Shown here: piece by piece, positions 52,760 through 63,605 of the stretch | Numbering within the stretch: the stretch's first letter is position 1 | How the letters are laid out: the number at the start of each line of letters is the position of its first letter | Source of the DNA: AP-15 sp963750195 | GTDB taxonomy: Bacteria > Pseudomonadota > Alphaproteobacteria > ATCC43930 > CGMCC-115725 | Assembly: GCA_963750195.1 (NCBI GenBank) | Contig: CAVVPS010000016.1 | Location: 744,001-808,000, forward strand | Reading direction: 5' to 3' | DNA: 64,000 bases | Translations under genes and position numbers: made by a program | The notes under the pieces: model-generated | What the model saw: only the letters and a program-made list of their open reading frames with translations | What the model was told of the DNA's origin: nothing | The model's database searches: none

Positions 52760-53758
52760 ATGAGCCTGGCCATCGCCGAACCGGCCCTCCCGCCGGAACC
52801 CCAGCTCCCGGAGGCGATGCCCGACGGCGTCGGTCGGCGCGGTCTGGCCTTGTCGGGGGTGCTGCACCTCGTCCTGGGCAGCCTTTTCATCTTTGGTCTA
52901 CCCACCCTGTTTCACCCACCGACGCCGCAGGAAATGCCGATCGCGGTTCAGCTGGTGACGATGGGGCCGGAGACCCGGGCGACCCACCCAAACCCGAATA
53001 TGCCCGAGCGCGAGGCCAAGCCGGATGTGCCGGTGCCGGGTCCGCCGGGGCCAAAGCCCGAGCCCGAGCCGACCCCACCCCAACCGGCGCCGCCGCCCTC
53101 CGCCGCCGCCGCTCCCCCAGCTCCGCCGACGCCGGCGCCGCCGGAGCAGAAGCCAGCGCCACTCCCGCCGCCGCCTCCGCTGCCCGAGCCCAAGCCGGCG
53201 CCGCCGCCACCGCCGCCGAAACCGGTCGAGAAGGTCGAAGCGCCTGAACCGACACCCGAAAAGCCACAGCAGATCGCGCGGGCCGAGGCAAAGGCTGAAG
53301 CCAGGAAATACGATCCCGGACAGTTCAACGCGCTGTTAAAAAATCTGGCCACGCAGGACACCGCGCCATCGCCGGATGAGCCGCCGCAGAGAATGCGGAC
53401 CGCCTCGGGAACCGCGTCGTCTCAGCCCCGCGCGCCTTTGGGCAGTCAGCTGAGTGCGAGCGAGGTTGACATGATTCGTGAACAGATTTCGCGCTGCTGG
53501 AACATCCCTGCGGGCGCACGTGACGCCAAGGATCTGGTGGTTGAACTGCGGGTCGAAGTCGGACCCGATGGCATGGTGCAACAGGCGACCATCGTCGATC
53601 AGGGGCGGGCCAATGCCGACCCGTTCTTCCGCGCCGCCGCGGAAAGCGCCCGGCGCGCCTTTTTCAACCCGCTATGCCGACCGCTCCGCTTGCCGCCCGA
53701 CAAATACGATGTCTGGAAGGACATGGTCGTCGATTTCAGCCCAAAGGATTTGTTATGA
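52760..53758 (+). CDS. tolA: TolA/TonB-type energy transducer
   Basis: 332 aa. One N-terminal helix (LALSGVLHLVLGSLFIFGL) anchors it to the inner membrane. A long proline-rich spacer follows (about residues 75-165, PPP/APPP tracts), where the enteric TolA has alanine/lysine helices. The C-terminal TonB-like domain begins DMIREQISRCWNIPAGARDA. Alphaproteobacterial TolA proteins usually look like this. Its stop overlaps the tolB ATG. Confidence 0.93.
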   Translation: MSLAIAEPALPPEPQLPEAMPDGVGRRGLALSGVLHLVLGSLFIFGLPTLFHPPTPQEMPIAVQLVTMGPETRATHPNPNMPEREAKPDVPVPGPPGPKPEPEPTPPQPAPPPSAAAAPPAPPTPAPPEQKPAPLPPPPPLPEPKPAPPPPPPKPVEKVEAPEPTPEKPQQIARAEAKAEARKYDPGQFNALLKNLATQDTAPSPDEPPQRMRTASGTASSQPRAPLGSQLSASEVDMIREQISRCWNIPAGARDAKDLVVELRVEVGPDGMVQQATIVDQGRANADPFFRAAAESARRAFFNPLCRPLRLPPDKYDVWKDMVVDFSPKDLL

Positions 53759-55098
53759 ACAAACGCCGCCTCGTGTTTTCCGGCGCGCTGACCATCTTGC
53801 TCGCGGCCCTGCTGTGGACGGGCGCGCCGGCGCGCGCCGAGCTGCGGATCGACATTACCAGCGGCCAAGTCCAGCCGATGCCGATCGCGATTCCGGCCTT
53901 TGCCGGTGGGGGTGGCGGTGAAGCGCAGGCCGGAAGCAACATCGCCGGCGTGATCTCGGCCGATCTCGAACGCTCGGGACTGTTTCGGCCGATCGATCCG
54001 CGAAGCTTTATTCAGAACGTATCGGCGACCGACAGCACCGCGCCCCGATTTGGCGACTGGCGGCAACTCAACGCGCAAGCGCTGGTCACCGGCACGGTCC
54101 AAACTCAAGGTGATGGAAGGCTTGGGGTCCAGTTCCGGCTTTGGGATGTCTTTGCCGAGCAGCAACTGACCGGCTTTGGTTATACGACGACGCCACAGAA
54201 TTGGCGCCGCATCGCCCACATCATCGCCGATGAGATCTACAAGCGGATCACCGGGGAAGAGGGATATTTCGACACGCGCATCGTCTACGTCGCCGAGTCC
54301 GGCCCGGCTCAAGACCGGATCAAGCGTCTGGCGATCATGGATCAGGATGGCGCGAACAACAAATATCTGACCGACGGGCGGGCGCTGGTGCTAACTCCGC
54401 GCTTCTCGCCAACGGCGCAGGAGATCACCTATCTGTCCTATGCCACTAAAACCCCACGCGTCTATCTGCTGAACATCGACACCGGGCAGCAGGAAGTGAT
54501 CGGCGACTTTCCCGGCATGACCTTCGCGCCGCGGTTTTCGCCCGACGGCAATCGGGTCGTCTTGAGCCGCGCCGAAAACGGCGCCACCAACATCTACACC
54601 TTCGATCTGCGCACACACCGAGCGACTCGCTTAACCGACAGCCAGGCGATCGACACCTCGCCGTGCTATTCGCCGGATGGCAGCCAGATCGTCTTCAATT
54701 CCGATCGCGGCGGTTCACAGCAGCTCTACGTGATGAGCGCCGGCGGCGGCGGCGCGAGGCGGATCAGCTTTGGCTCGGGCCGCTACGGCACGCCGGTGTG
54801 GTCGCCGCGCGGCGATTTGATCGCCTTCACCAAGATCGGCGGCGGCTCGTTCTATATCGGGGTGATGCATCCGGACGGCTCGGGCGAAAGGCTATTGACG
54901 CAGGGTTTTCTTGTCGAGGGGCCGACTTGGGCGCCCAATGGCCGGGTATTGATGTATTTCAGTCAAGGGCCATCCGATTCGCGCGGCTACGGCGGTTCGC
55001 CGCACCTGCAAACAATCGACTTGACTGGATACAACCAGCGTGACGTGCCTACGCCGGGAGCTGCGTCGGATCCGGCATGGTCCCCCTTGCTGCGCTGA
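53755..55098 (+). CDS. tolB: TolB, periplasmic beta-propeller
   Basis: 447 aa. Signal peptide (RRLVFSGALTILLAALLWTG, cleaved after ARA), N-terminal domain interacting with TolA, then six PD40 blades such as LTPRFSPTAQEITYLSY, APRFSPDGNRVVLSR, PCYSPDGSQIVFNSDRGG and PVWSPRGDLIAFTK. Its ATG overlaps the tolA stop (ATGA). Intact frame. Confidence 0.97.
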   Translation: MNKRRLVFSGALTILLAALLWTGAPARAELRIDITSGQVQPMPIAIPAFAGGGGGEAQAGSNIAGVISADLERSGLFRPIDPRSFIQNVSATDSTAPRFGDWRQLNAQALVTGTVQTQGDGRLGVQFRLWDVFAEQQLTGFGYTTTPQNWRRIAHIIADEIYKRITGEEGYFDTRIVYVAESGPAQDRIKRLAIMDQDGANNKYLTDGRALVLTPRFSPTAQEITYLSYATKTPRVYLLNIDTGQQEVIGDFPGMTFAPRFSPDGNRVVLSRAENGATNIYTFDLRTHRATRLTDSQAIDTSPCYSPDGSQIVFNSDRGGSQQLYVMSAGGGGARRISFGSGRYGTPVWSPRGDLIAFTKIGGGSFYIGVMHPDGSGERLLTQGFLVEGPTWAPNGRVLMYFSQGPSDSRGYGGSPHLQTIDLTGYNQRDVPTPGAASDPAWSPLLR

Positions 55099-55144
55099 GC
55101 AGCCACAGGACATAGTCCGCGCCATTTTCTCAGGGGTTTACGAT

Positions 55145-55630
55145 ATGCGCATGAAAGTCATTGGCTTGGTGGGAGTTATTTTGCTGCTCGCCGCCTGCAG
55201 CAGCACGCCGCCGGCTCCGCCGCCCGGTCCGCCCGGCCCAAGCGGTCCGCCCAGCGGCGTCGGCTCGGTGGTCCCGGGTTCGCAGCAGGATCTGGCGCAA
55301 AACGCCGGCGACCGCGTCTTTTTCGAGTTCGATCGGTCGGATATCACCCCCGAAGCGCAGCAGATTCTGCAGCGGCAGGCTAGTTGGCTGCAGCACTACC
55401 CGAACGTCTCCGTTACGATTGAGGGTCATTGCGACGAACGCGGCACGCGCGAGTACAACCTCGCCCTTGGCGAGCGCCGCGCCGCGGCGGTTAAGAATGT
55501 GCTGGTCGCCGCGGGTATTCCGGCATCACGCATTTCGACGATCAGCTACGGCAAGGAGCGTCCGATCGTCCTGGGCTCGAACGAGGAAGCCTGGGCGCAG
55601 AATTGCGTCGCCATCACCACAGTGAACTGA
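55145..55630 (+). CDS. pal: peptidoglycan-associated lipoprotein Pal
   Basis: 161 aa. Signal with lipobox LLLAACSS, then a Pro/Gly-rich linker and the OmpA-like domain: FFEFDRSDITPEAQQIL, GHCDERGTREYNLALGERRA, RISTISYGKERPIV. The last block is NCVAITTVN where RVAI is usual, one base away from Arg. Pal binds peptidoglycan and TolB at the outer membrane. Starts at ATG 55145 (ATG 55151 also possible). Confidence 0.95.
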   Translation: MRMKVIGLVGVILLLAACSSTPPAPPPGPPGPSGPPSGVGSVVPGSQQDLAQNAGDRVFFEFDRSDITPEAQQILQRQASWLQHYPNVSVTIEGHCDERGTREYNLALGERRAAAVKNVLVAAGIPASRISTISYGKERPIVLGSNEEAWAQNCVAITTVN

Positions 55631-55641
55631 ACATGGCATCC

Positions 55642-55676
55642 TGGCCGGGCCTATCCCGGCCATCTCCATTCTGTTT
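55642..55676 (+). terminator. intrinsic terminator after pal
   Basis: Perfect 8-bp stem TGGCCGGG (55642-55649) and CCCGGCCA (55655-55662) with loop CCTAT, followed by a moderately T-rich stretch (TCTCCATTCTGTTT). It lies just after the pal stop and may end the tolQ-pal transcript. Confidence 0.55.
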
Positions 55677-55972
55677 CGCTGCGAGCCGGACGTTGTCTAT
55701 AGCGTAAATCGGCGGATCGAATCTGGCCCCGATTGCGAGTTTCTGTTGATCTTGCGCCGTCGGTCTGACCTGCCGAACCGCCCGCCGGTGCACCCAGTCC
55801 GGCGCCAGGAGCCCCGGCGCGCGTTGTACCCGCCGTTTCGGGTGGACGAGCCTTCGCGGCGCGCCCTTTTTTTGCCTAAAACCGCCCCTAGCATCCGTGT
55901 TAGATGCGCATCGCTCGATCCCGCACGTCGCGCCACCCCAAGGCCGCAGCGCGCATCCAAGAGGCCTACTTG
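55673..55972. other. intergenic between pal and cpoB with GTTGTCTATAGCGT
   Basis: About 300 bp with no coding gene. It contains GTTGTCTATAGCGT (55692-55705). A near-identical GTTGTCTATCGCGT lies before ftsH at 58411-58424, suggesting a shared but unidentified site. No other signal is clear. Confidence 0.45.
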
Positions 55973-57031
55973 ATGATCCGGCGCTCGTTCCTGCCGCAAG
56001 CCCGTCCGGCCCTGCTGCTGGTGATGCTTTCGATGGCGCCGGCGCTGATGGCCTTTGCCCAGGATGCCGCAGCGCAAGATGCCGCGACGCAGGAGCGCCT
56101 CGACCGCATCGAGCGGGATCTTAGCATGCTGCAGCGGCAGGTTTACCGCGACAGCGGCGATACAGCGCCGGCCGGTGTTGCCGGCACCAGTACGGCCGTC
56201 AACCTTCAGGTCCGGATGGATCGGCTTGAGCAGCAGATGCGCGACCTGACCGGCCGCGTGGAGAATATGACAAACGAGGTCGAGCAGCTGCGCCAGCGCC
56301 TCGAGCAGGTAAACAGCGACATCGACGTGCGGCTCGGTCAAGGCCGGGCCCAATTATCGGGGTCGGCAGAGCCTCCGCCGCCCCGGCGCCCACCTGGCAG
56401 TCATGAGATGGCGGCGGGCGAGTCTGCACCGGTGACCGACGCGGCGACGATGCCCTATGGCCGCCCGCCGCCCAGCGCTCTGCCGCCGCCCGATCAATCG
56501 GCTAGCTTCGGTACTCTGACCCCCCCTGGCCCGGCTGGGCCGGTGCCGGATCGGCCTTACCCGAGGCCAACCGAATTGACGCCGCAGATTGCGAGCGCCG
56601 CAAGCGGCGGCACCTTGCGTCCGCCCGGCGAGGGAACATTGCCTGCCGCCTCGACCTCCGCGCAATATAATGCAGCGTTCGGTTTGCTACGGCGGGCAGA
56701 TTATCCGGGTGCAGAAGATGCGTTGCGCAGCTTTATCCAGCAGCATCCCAAGGATCCGTTGGCCGGCAACGCACAGTATTGGCTGGGCGAAAGCTTTTAT
56801 GCGCGCGGCAAATACTCTGAGGCGGCGGCGGCCTTCGCTGAGGGATACCAGCGCTATCCGAAGGGGCCGAAGGCGCCTGACGGTCTGCTGAAGCTTGGAA
56901 TGTCGCTCGAACGCGCCAACCAAAAGCACAATGCCTGCATCGCGCTGATGCAACTCGACCATGCATTTCCGCACTCGGGCAGCGCCATCAAAGACCGGGC
57001 AGCGCAGGAGAAGAAGCGGCTCGGGTGCTGA
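55973..57031 (+). CDS. cpoB: CpoB/YbgF, Tol-Pal system coordinator
   Basis: 352 aa periplasmic protein linking peptidoglycan synthesis to outer-membrane constriction. Signal peptide (about residues 1-26, ending ALMAFA), N-terminal coiled coil (RLDRIERDLSMLQRQVY), a long proline-rich linker, and C-terminal TPR repeats starting NAAFGLLRRADYPGAEDAL and continuing QYWLGESFYARGKYSEAAAA. Its start at 55973 is the first ATG of the signal. It overlaps tilS by 7 bp. Confidence 0.94.
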   Translation: MIRRSFLPQARPALLLVMLSMAPALMAFAQDAAAQDAATQERLDRIERDLSMLQRQVYRDSGDTAPAGVAGTSTAVNLQVRMDRLEQQMRDLTGRVENMTNEVEQLRQRLEQVNSDIDVRLGQGRAQLSGSAEPPPPRRPPGSHEMAAGESAPVTDAATMPYGRPPPSALPPPDQSASFGTLTPPGPAGPVPDRPYPRPTELTPQIASAASGGTLRPPGEGTLPAASTSAQYNAAFGLLRRADYPGAEDALRSFIQQHPKDPLAGNAQYWLGESFYARGKYSEAAAAFAEGYQRYPKGPKAPDGLLKLGMSLERANQKHNACIALMQLDHAFPHSGSAIKDRAAQEKKRLGC

Positions 57032-58370
57032 GCCCGGGAGCCTCCGCGCAACCGCTGTGCGTCGCCGAGCTTGCCGGCGCACTCGACCGTCTCACCTGTT
57101 TTGAGAGCGCCCCGTTTGTCGCCGTCGCCGTCTCGGGCGGCCCCGACAGCCTCGCGCTCGCGATTCTGGCGGATCGCTGGGCGCGCTCGCGCCGCGGCGA
57201 GGTCTGCGCGCTGAGCGTCGACCACCGGCTGCGGCCGGAGAGCGGCGCCGAGATCCGCCGGCTCGGCGACTGGCTGTCGGCCCGGAAAATCCGACACGAA
57301 GTCCTGGTCTGGGGGGGAAAAAGCCGGCGACCGGAATTCAGGAGGCGGCGCGGGAGGCCCGCTATCGACTGCTCGCCGAATGGTGCCGCGAGCATGGCTG
57401 CCTGCATCTGTTGACCGCTCATCACCGCCAAGATCAAGCCGAGACCCACCTGATCCGCCGCGCCGCGCACAGCGGCCACGCCGGCCTCGCCGGGATGTCG
57501 GCGGTCCGCGAACTCGATTGTTGCCGTATTTTGCGCCCGCTGCTCGGCATTCAAAAGGCGCGCCTGGCCGCCACACTTGCCGCCGAGGCCCAGCCGTTCA
57601 TTACCGATCCAAGCAATCGCGACCCGGCTTTCGCGCGCGCACGCTTGCGTGCCGACGCCACGGCGGCGCTAGACGGCGATCTCGCAACAGTGCTCGACGC
57701 GGTCCGCAGGCTCGGCCGCGAGCGAAGGTCCCGAGAACGAGCGCGCGACGCCTTGCTGGCGCGCGCGGTGAGCGCGCACCCGGCTGGGTTCGCGGCGCTC
57801 GATTGTGCCCCGCTGCTGGCGGCGCCGGCAGAAATTGCCGAGCAGGCGCTCAGCGCGATCGTCGCCATGCTCGGCGGTGGCCTCTATCCGCCGCGGCGCC
57901 GGCGGGTCTCCCGACTGCTTCGTGTGCTCGCTGGCGACGCCGATGGTGGATATACGCTCGCCGGCTGCCGATTTGTCGCGTGGCGCGGCCGGTATCTTGT
58001 CTTGCGCGAGCTCGCCGCAGCCGCGAGTCCGGCCCGAATCTGTCCCGGGACGAGCCTCGTCTGGGACGGGCGCTTCGAGGTGGCGCTGCCCGCGACCGCG
58101 GCTGGCCCCGTCACTCTCGATTATCTCCATGAAATCGGGGTTGCCGAGCTCGATGGCCGGGCTCCGGAGCTGCCGCGCACTGGGTTGCCGCTCTTGGTTC
58201 GGCCTATTTTACCGGCGCTGTCGGACGAAGACGGCATCGCGGCCGTTCCCCATCTTGGGTATCGACGCGAGGGAGTCTCTTTGTTGCCAGAGCTCGTTTT
58301 CCGACCCGTCAAATCTCTGTCCGATGCCGGCTTCGCGGTTGTTAAACCCGGCGCGCTGCTTATGTCATGA
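57025..58370 (+). CDS. tilS: tRNA(Ile)-lysidine synthetase TilS (frameshifted)
   Basis: ATP-dependent enzyme that converts C34 to lysidine in tRNA(Ile); essential in most bacteria. GTG start inside the end of cpoB. The P-loop SGGPDSLALAI is near residue 38, and DHRLRPESGAEIRRL follows. The frame breaks in a G7 run at 57311-57317; one more G restores KKPATGIQEAAREARYRLLA and then HHRQDQAETHLIRRA. The last half (substrate-binding and C-terminal domain) is in one frame to 58370. A deletion in a long homopolymer is the expected kind of consensus error. Confidence 0.9.
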
Positions 58371-58410
58371 CTGGCTAAAAATGGTCGCGGGCTGGCCTTG
58401 ATCGGCGTAG

Positions 58411-58424
58411 GTTGTCTATCGCGT
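58411..58424 (+). promoter_or_regulatory. GTTGTCTATCGCGT motif before ftsH
   Basis: Fourteen-base motif 33 bp upstream of the ftsH start; it differs by one base from 55692-55705 upstream of cpoB. It could be part of a promoter or operator. Nothing more can be said from two copies. Confidence 0.25.
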
Positions 58425-58456
58425 GCTGCCTGGTTCGGCATGGAAAGGCGTTCATC

Positions 58457-60386
<1,930 letters not shown>

Positions 60387-60411
60387 TCGGCTTTCGGCTA
60401 CTTTCGCACTC

Positions 60412-60465
60412 CTCGCGTGGTTCTCTCCGAATATGGGGGGAACCGCGCGAGCCTCGTTTATTTAA
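60412..60465 (+). terminator. intrinsic terminator after ftsH
   Basis: Stem CTCGCG-T-GGTTC paired with GAACCGCGCGAG (60412-60451), loop rich in TCTCC/GGGGGG, followed by CCTCGTTTATTT. A good rho-independent terminator between ftsH and glmM. Confidence 0.65.
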
Positions 60466-60483
60466 CATTAACGAAATTGTCGT

Positions 60484-60512
60484 TTGACTCTGCTGTGCGT
60501 TTGTCGTGAATT
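60484..60512 (+). promoter_or_regulatory. candidate promoter of glmM
   Basis: TTGACT (60484-60489), 17 bp, TGAATT (60507-60512). Located in an AT-rich stretch 40-70 bp before glmM, downstream of the ftsH terminator. The -10 is weak. Confidence 0.35.
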
Positions 60513-60552
60513 TATATTGTCGCGGGGACACATTTACAGCTCTGGGGATGCC

Positions 60553-61958
60553 ATGACGCGGAAGCTCTTCGGCACTGACGGGATCCGCGGAACTGCAAAC
60601 ATCGAGCCGATGACACCGGAAACGGCGTTGAAAGTAGCAATGGCCGTCGGTGAATGCTTTAAGAACGGCGCGCACAAGCATCTCGTCGTCATCGGCAAGG
60701 ACACTAGGCTTTCGGGATACATGCTCGAACCGGCGCTGACCGCCGGATTTGTCACGATGGGCATGGACGTCGTGCTGGTCGGCCCGCTGCCGACCCCGGC
60801 AATCGCCATGCTGACGCGCAGCCTGCGTGCAGATATCGGCGTTGTTCTGTCGGCCTCGCACAATCCGTACGTTGATAACGGCATCAAGCTCTTCGGCCGC
60901 GACGGCTACAAACTCTCAGACGAGCTCGAGGGGAAGATCGAGAGCCTGTCTGCCCAAAGGCCCGAGCCGGCGCGCCATCCCGGCGGAGCTCGGTCGGGTC
61001 AAGCGCCTCGATGACGCCGGCGGTCGCTACATCGAATTCGTCAAGCAGAGTTTCCCGCGCGGGCTGCGGCTCGACGGCCTGCGCATCGTCGTCGATTGCG
61101 CCCATGGTGCGGCCTACAAGGTCGCGCCGACGGTGTTCTGGGAATTGGGGGCCGAGGTCTTCGCCCTCGGGGTGTCGCCCGACGGGCTCAATATCAACCG
61201 CGAATGCGGCGCGCTGTCCCCCGAGCAGATGCGGCGCGAGGTGCTGGCGCGCCGCGCCGATATCGGGATCGCGCTCGACGGCGACGCCGATCGGCTGATC
61301 ATCGCCGACGAGCGCGGCGTCATTCTCGATGGCGACCAGCTGATGGCGCTGATCGCGACCGGACTGGCTCGCACCGGCCGGCTCGTCGGGCGGGGCGCTA
61401 GTGGCGACCGTGATGTCCAACCTCGGTCTCGAGCGGTTTCTCGCCGGCCAAGATATCAAGCTGCACAGGGCCGCGGTCGGCGACCGCTATGTCGTCGAAA
61501 AAATGCGCAGCCTCGGCTGCAACCTCGGCGGCGAGCAGTCGGGCCATATTATCCTTGCCGATTATGCGACGACCGGTGACGGCTTGATCGCCGCGCTTCA
61601 GGTTCTGGCCTCGATCGTCGAAACCGGCCGACCCGCGAGCGAGATCTGCCGGCTGTTCACGCCGGTGCCGCAACATTCGAGCAGCGTGCGTCACGGTCAG
61701 GTCCTGCCTCTCGGCCGCCGCATCGTTAAAGAAGCGATCGCCGGCGGCGAGGCCCGGCTGGGCGGTGCCGGCCGGCTCGTGGTCCGGCCATCGGGGACCG
61801 AGCCGGTCATTCGGGTCATGGCCGAGGGCGAGGACGAGGAATTGGTAGCGGCCGTGGTCGAAGACATCTGCACCGCAATCCGCTCGGTCGCCGCCGATGA
61901 TCCGCCTTTGTCGATGCGGACGACGGCGCACCACGACGCGGCGCAGGCGGCGGAATAG
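60553..61958 (+). CDS. glmM: phosphoglucosamine mutase GlmM (two frameshifts)
   Basis: Converts glucosamine-6-P to glucosamine-1-P for UDP-GlcNAc, needed for peptidoglycan and LPS. About 468 codons when repaired. Seen: LFGTDGIRGTAN, active-site serine loop VLSASHNPYVDNGIKLFG, DGDADRLIIADERG (Mg site), and C-terminal RPSGTEPVIRVMAEG. Breaks near 60953-60955 (one extra C) and 61392-61395 (one extra G). CTGGGGATG before the ATG supplies the ribosome-binding site. The end of glmM overlaps thiD. Considered functional with consensus errors. Confidence 0.93.
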
Positions 61959-62752
61959 TGCGTGGCCGGGTTCTGATCATCGCCGGTTCCGATTCTGGCG
62001 GCGGCGCCGGCATCCAGGCCGACATCAAGACCGTGACGATGCTCGATGGCTACGCGGCGACGGCGATCACCGCGCTAACCGCGCAGAACACCGAGGGCGT
62101 CTTCGGCGTCCTGCCGATCCCGCCGGAATTCATCCGCCAGCAATCGAAGTAGTGCTCGACGACATCGGCGCCGATGCGGTCAAGACTGGCATGCTGCACG
62201 ATGCCGTGGTGATCGAAACGGTTGCCGCGGTATTGCAGCAGCGTGCGTCGGACGGTCCCGCTGGTCGTCGATCCGGTCATGGTCGCCAAGGGCGGCGCCC
62301 GGCTGATCGACCCGGACGCGATCGAAGCGCTGAAGTGGCTGCTGATCGCGCGCGCCACGGTACTGACCCCGAACCTCCCCGAAGCCGAGACCTTGTGCGG
62401 AGCGGCGATCGGCGATGTCACCGCGATGCGCGGAGCCGGCGAGACTCTCCTTGCGCTCGGCTGCAAGGCCGTCTTGGTCAAGGGCGGGCACCTTGCCTCA
62501 GACACCGTGTCCGACGTCCTCGTCACCCGATGGGGGACGCGGATCTGGGAGAGCCCCCGCATCGACACCCGCCACACCCACGGCACCGGCTGCACCCTCG
62601 CCTCGGCGATTGCCGCCGGCCTCGCCCAAGGCCTCGATATCGAACACGCTGTCGACCGCGCCCGCGCCTATGTACAGCGCGCGATCGCGAGCGCTCCCGG
62701 ATTGGGCCGCGGTCACGGCCCGCTCGACCACGCCCACCCGCTACGGCGCTAA
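61958..62752 (+). CDS. thiD: hydroxymethylpyrimidine/phosphomethylpyrimidine kinase ThiD (two frameshifts)
   Basis: About 264 aa when repaired; phosphorylates HMP and HMP-P for thiamine. Start GTG at 61958 within the glmM stop. Seen: VLIIAGSDSGGGAGIQADIK, then after a missing base at 62141-62143 VVLDDIGADAVKTGML. After an extra base at 62253-62255 come VPLVVDPVMVAKGG and LTPNLPEAETL, and finally TRHTHGTGCTLASAIAAGLA (anion hole and catalytic region). Typical ribokinase-fold length. Followed 8 bp later by the PhzF gene. Confidence 0.92.
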
Positions 62753-62760
62753 CCGAGGCT

Positions 62761-63546
62761 GTGCGCATCCCGCTGTACCAGATCGACGCGTTTGCCGATC
62801 GGCCGTTTACCGGCAACCCGGCGGCGGTGTGCCCGCTCGATTGCTGGCTGCCCGACACTGTCATGCAGGCGATCGCAGCCGAGAACAATCTGTCGGAAAC
62901 GGCGTTCTTCGTGCCTGAGGGTGAGGTTTGGCGGCTGCGCTGGTTCACACCGACCACCGAGGTCGATCTGTGCGGCCATGCGACGCTCGCCGCGGCCTAT
63001 GTCATCTTCAATCTGCTGCGGTCCGATCGGCAGCGCGTCGTCTTTCGCACCGAAAAGGCCGGCGATCTCGCCGTCAGTCGCGACGGCGAATTGTTGGCGC
63101 TCGATTTCCCGGCGCGGCCGCCTACCCCCTGCCCCCCACCGCCGAGCCTCGGCCCGGCACTCGGCCGTCAGCCGACAGCGGTGCTTGCGGCACGGGACTA
63201 TCTCGCAATCTACGAGCATTCAGACGACGTCGCGGCACTCGCCCCGGATTTTGCCGCACTCGGGGCGCTCGACCGCTTCGCCGTGATCGTCACCGCGCCG
63301 GGACATGGCGAAATCGATTTCGTCTCGCGCTTCTTCGCCCCGGCGCAAGGGGTCGACGAGGACCCGGTGACGGGCTCGGCGCACTGCACTCTGATCCCCT
63401 ATTGGGCGGCTCGGCTCGGCAAGACGCGGCTTGCGGCGCGCCAACTGTCGCGGCGCGGCGGCAGCCTCTCCTGCGCGCTCGACGGCGACCGCGTTACGAT
63501 CGCCGGTCGCGCGGTGCTCTACCTGACCGGCACCGTCGAAATCTGA
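62761..63546 (+). CDS. PhzF-family isomerase/epimerase-like protein
   Basis: 261 aa with GTG start. Reads YQIDAFADRPFTGNPAAVCP at the N-terminus, AENNLSETAFF with the conserved Glu (position about 45), WFTPTTEVDLCGHATLAAAY, and GVDEDPVTGSAHCTLIPYWA near the C-terminus. This is the diaminopimelate-epimerase-like fold of PhzF. Most members outside phenazine operons have unknown substrates, and no phenazine genes are nearby. Confidence 0.93.
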   Translation: MRIPLYQIDAFADRPFTGNPAAVCPLDCWLPDTVMQAIAAENNLSETAFFVPEGEVWRLRWFTPTTEVDLCGHATLAAAYVIFNLLRSDRQRVVFRTEKAGDLAVSRDGELLALDFPARPPTPCPPPPSLGPALGRQPTAVLAARDYLAIYEHSDDVAALAPDFAALGALDRFAVIVTAPGHGEIDFVSRFFAPAQGVDEDPVTGSAHCTLIPYWAARLGKTRLAARQLSRRGGSLSCALDGDRVTIAGRAVLYLTGTVEI

Positions 63547-63605
63547 CGATTGCCCGCGGGGGGAAAGCGGGGGAAGATCGCCCAATCGAACTGGGGAGGA
63601 CCTTT

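Noticed and set aside
61897..62760. Long frame running from the end of glmM through thiD into the PhzF gene
   Set aside because: The first 288 codons are an out-of-frame reading of glmM and thiD; the PhzF protein itself begins at GTG 62761.
62761..63546. Phenazine biosynthesis gene phzF
   Set aside because: No other phenazine genes are present; family members with unknown roles are widespread.
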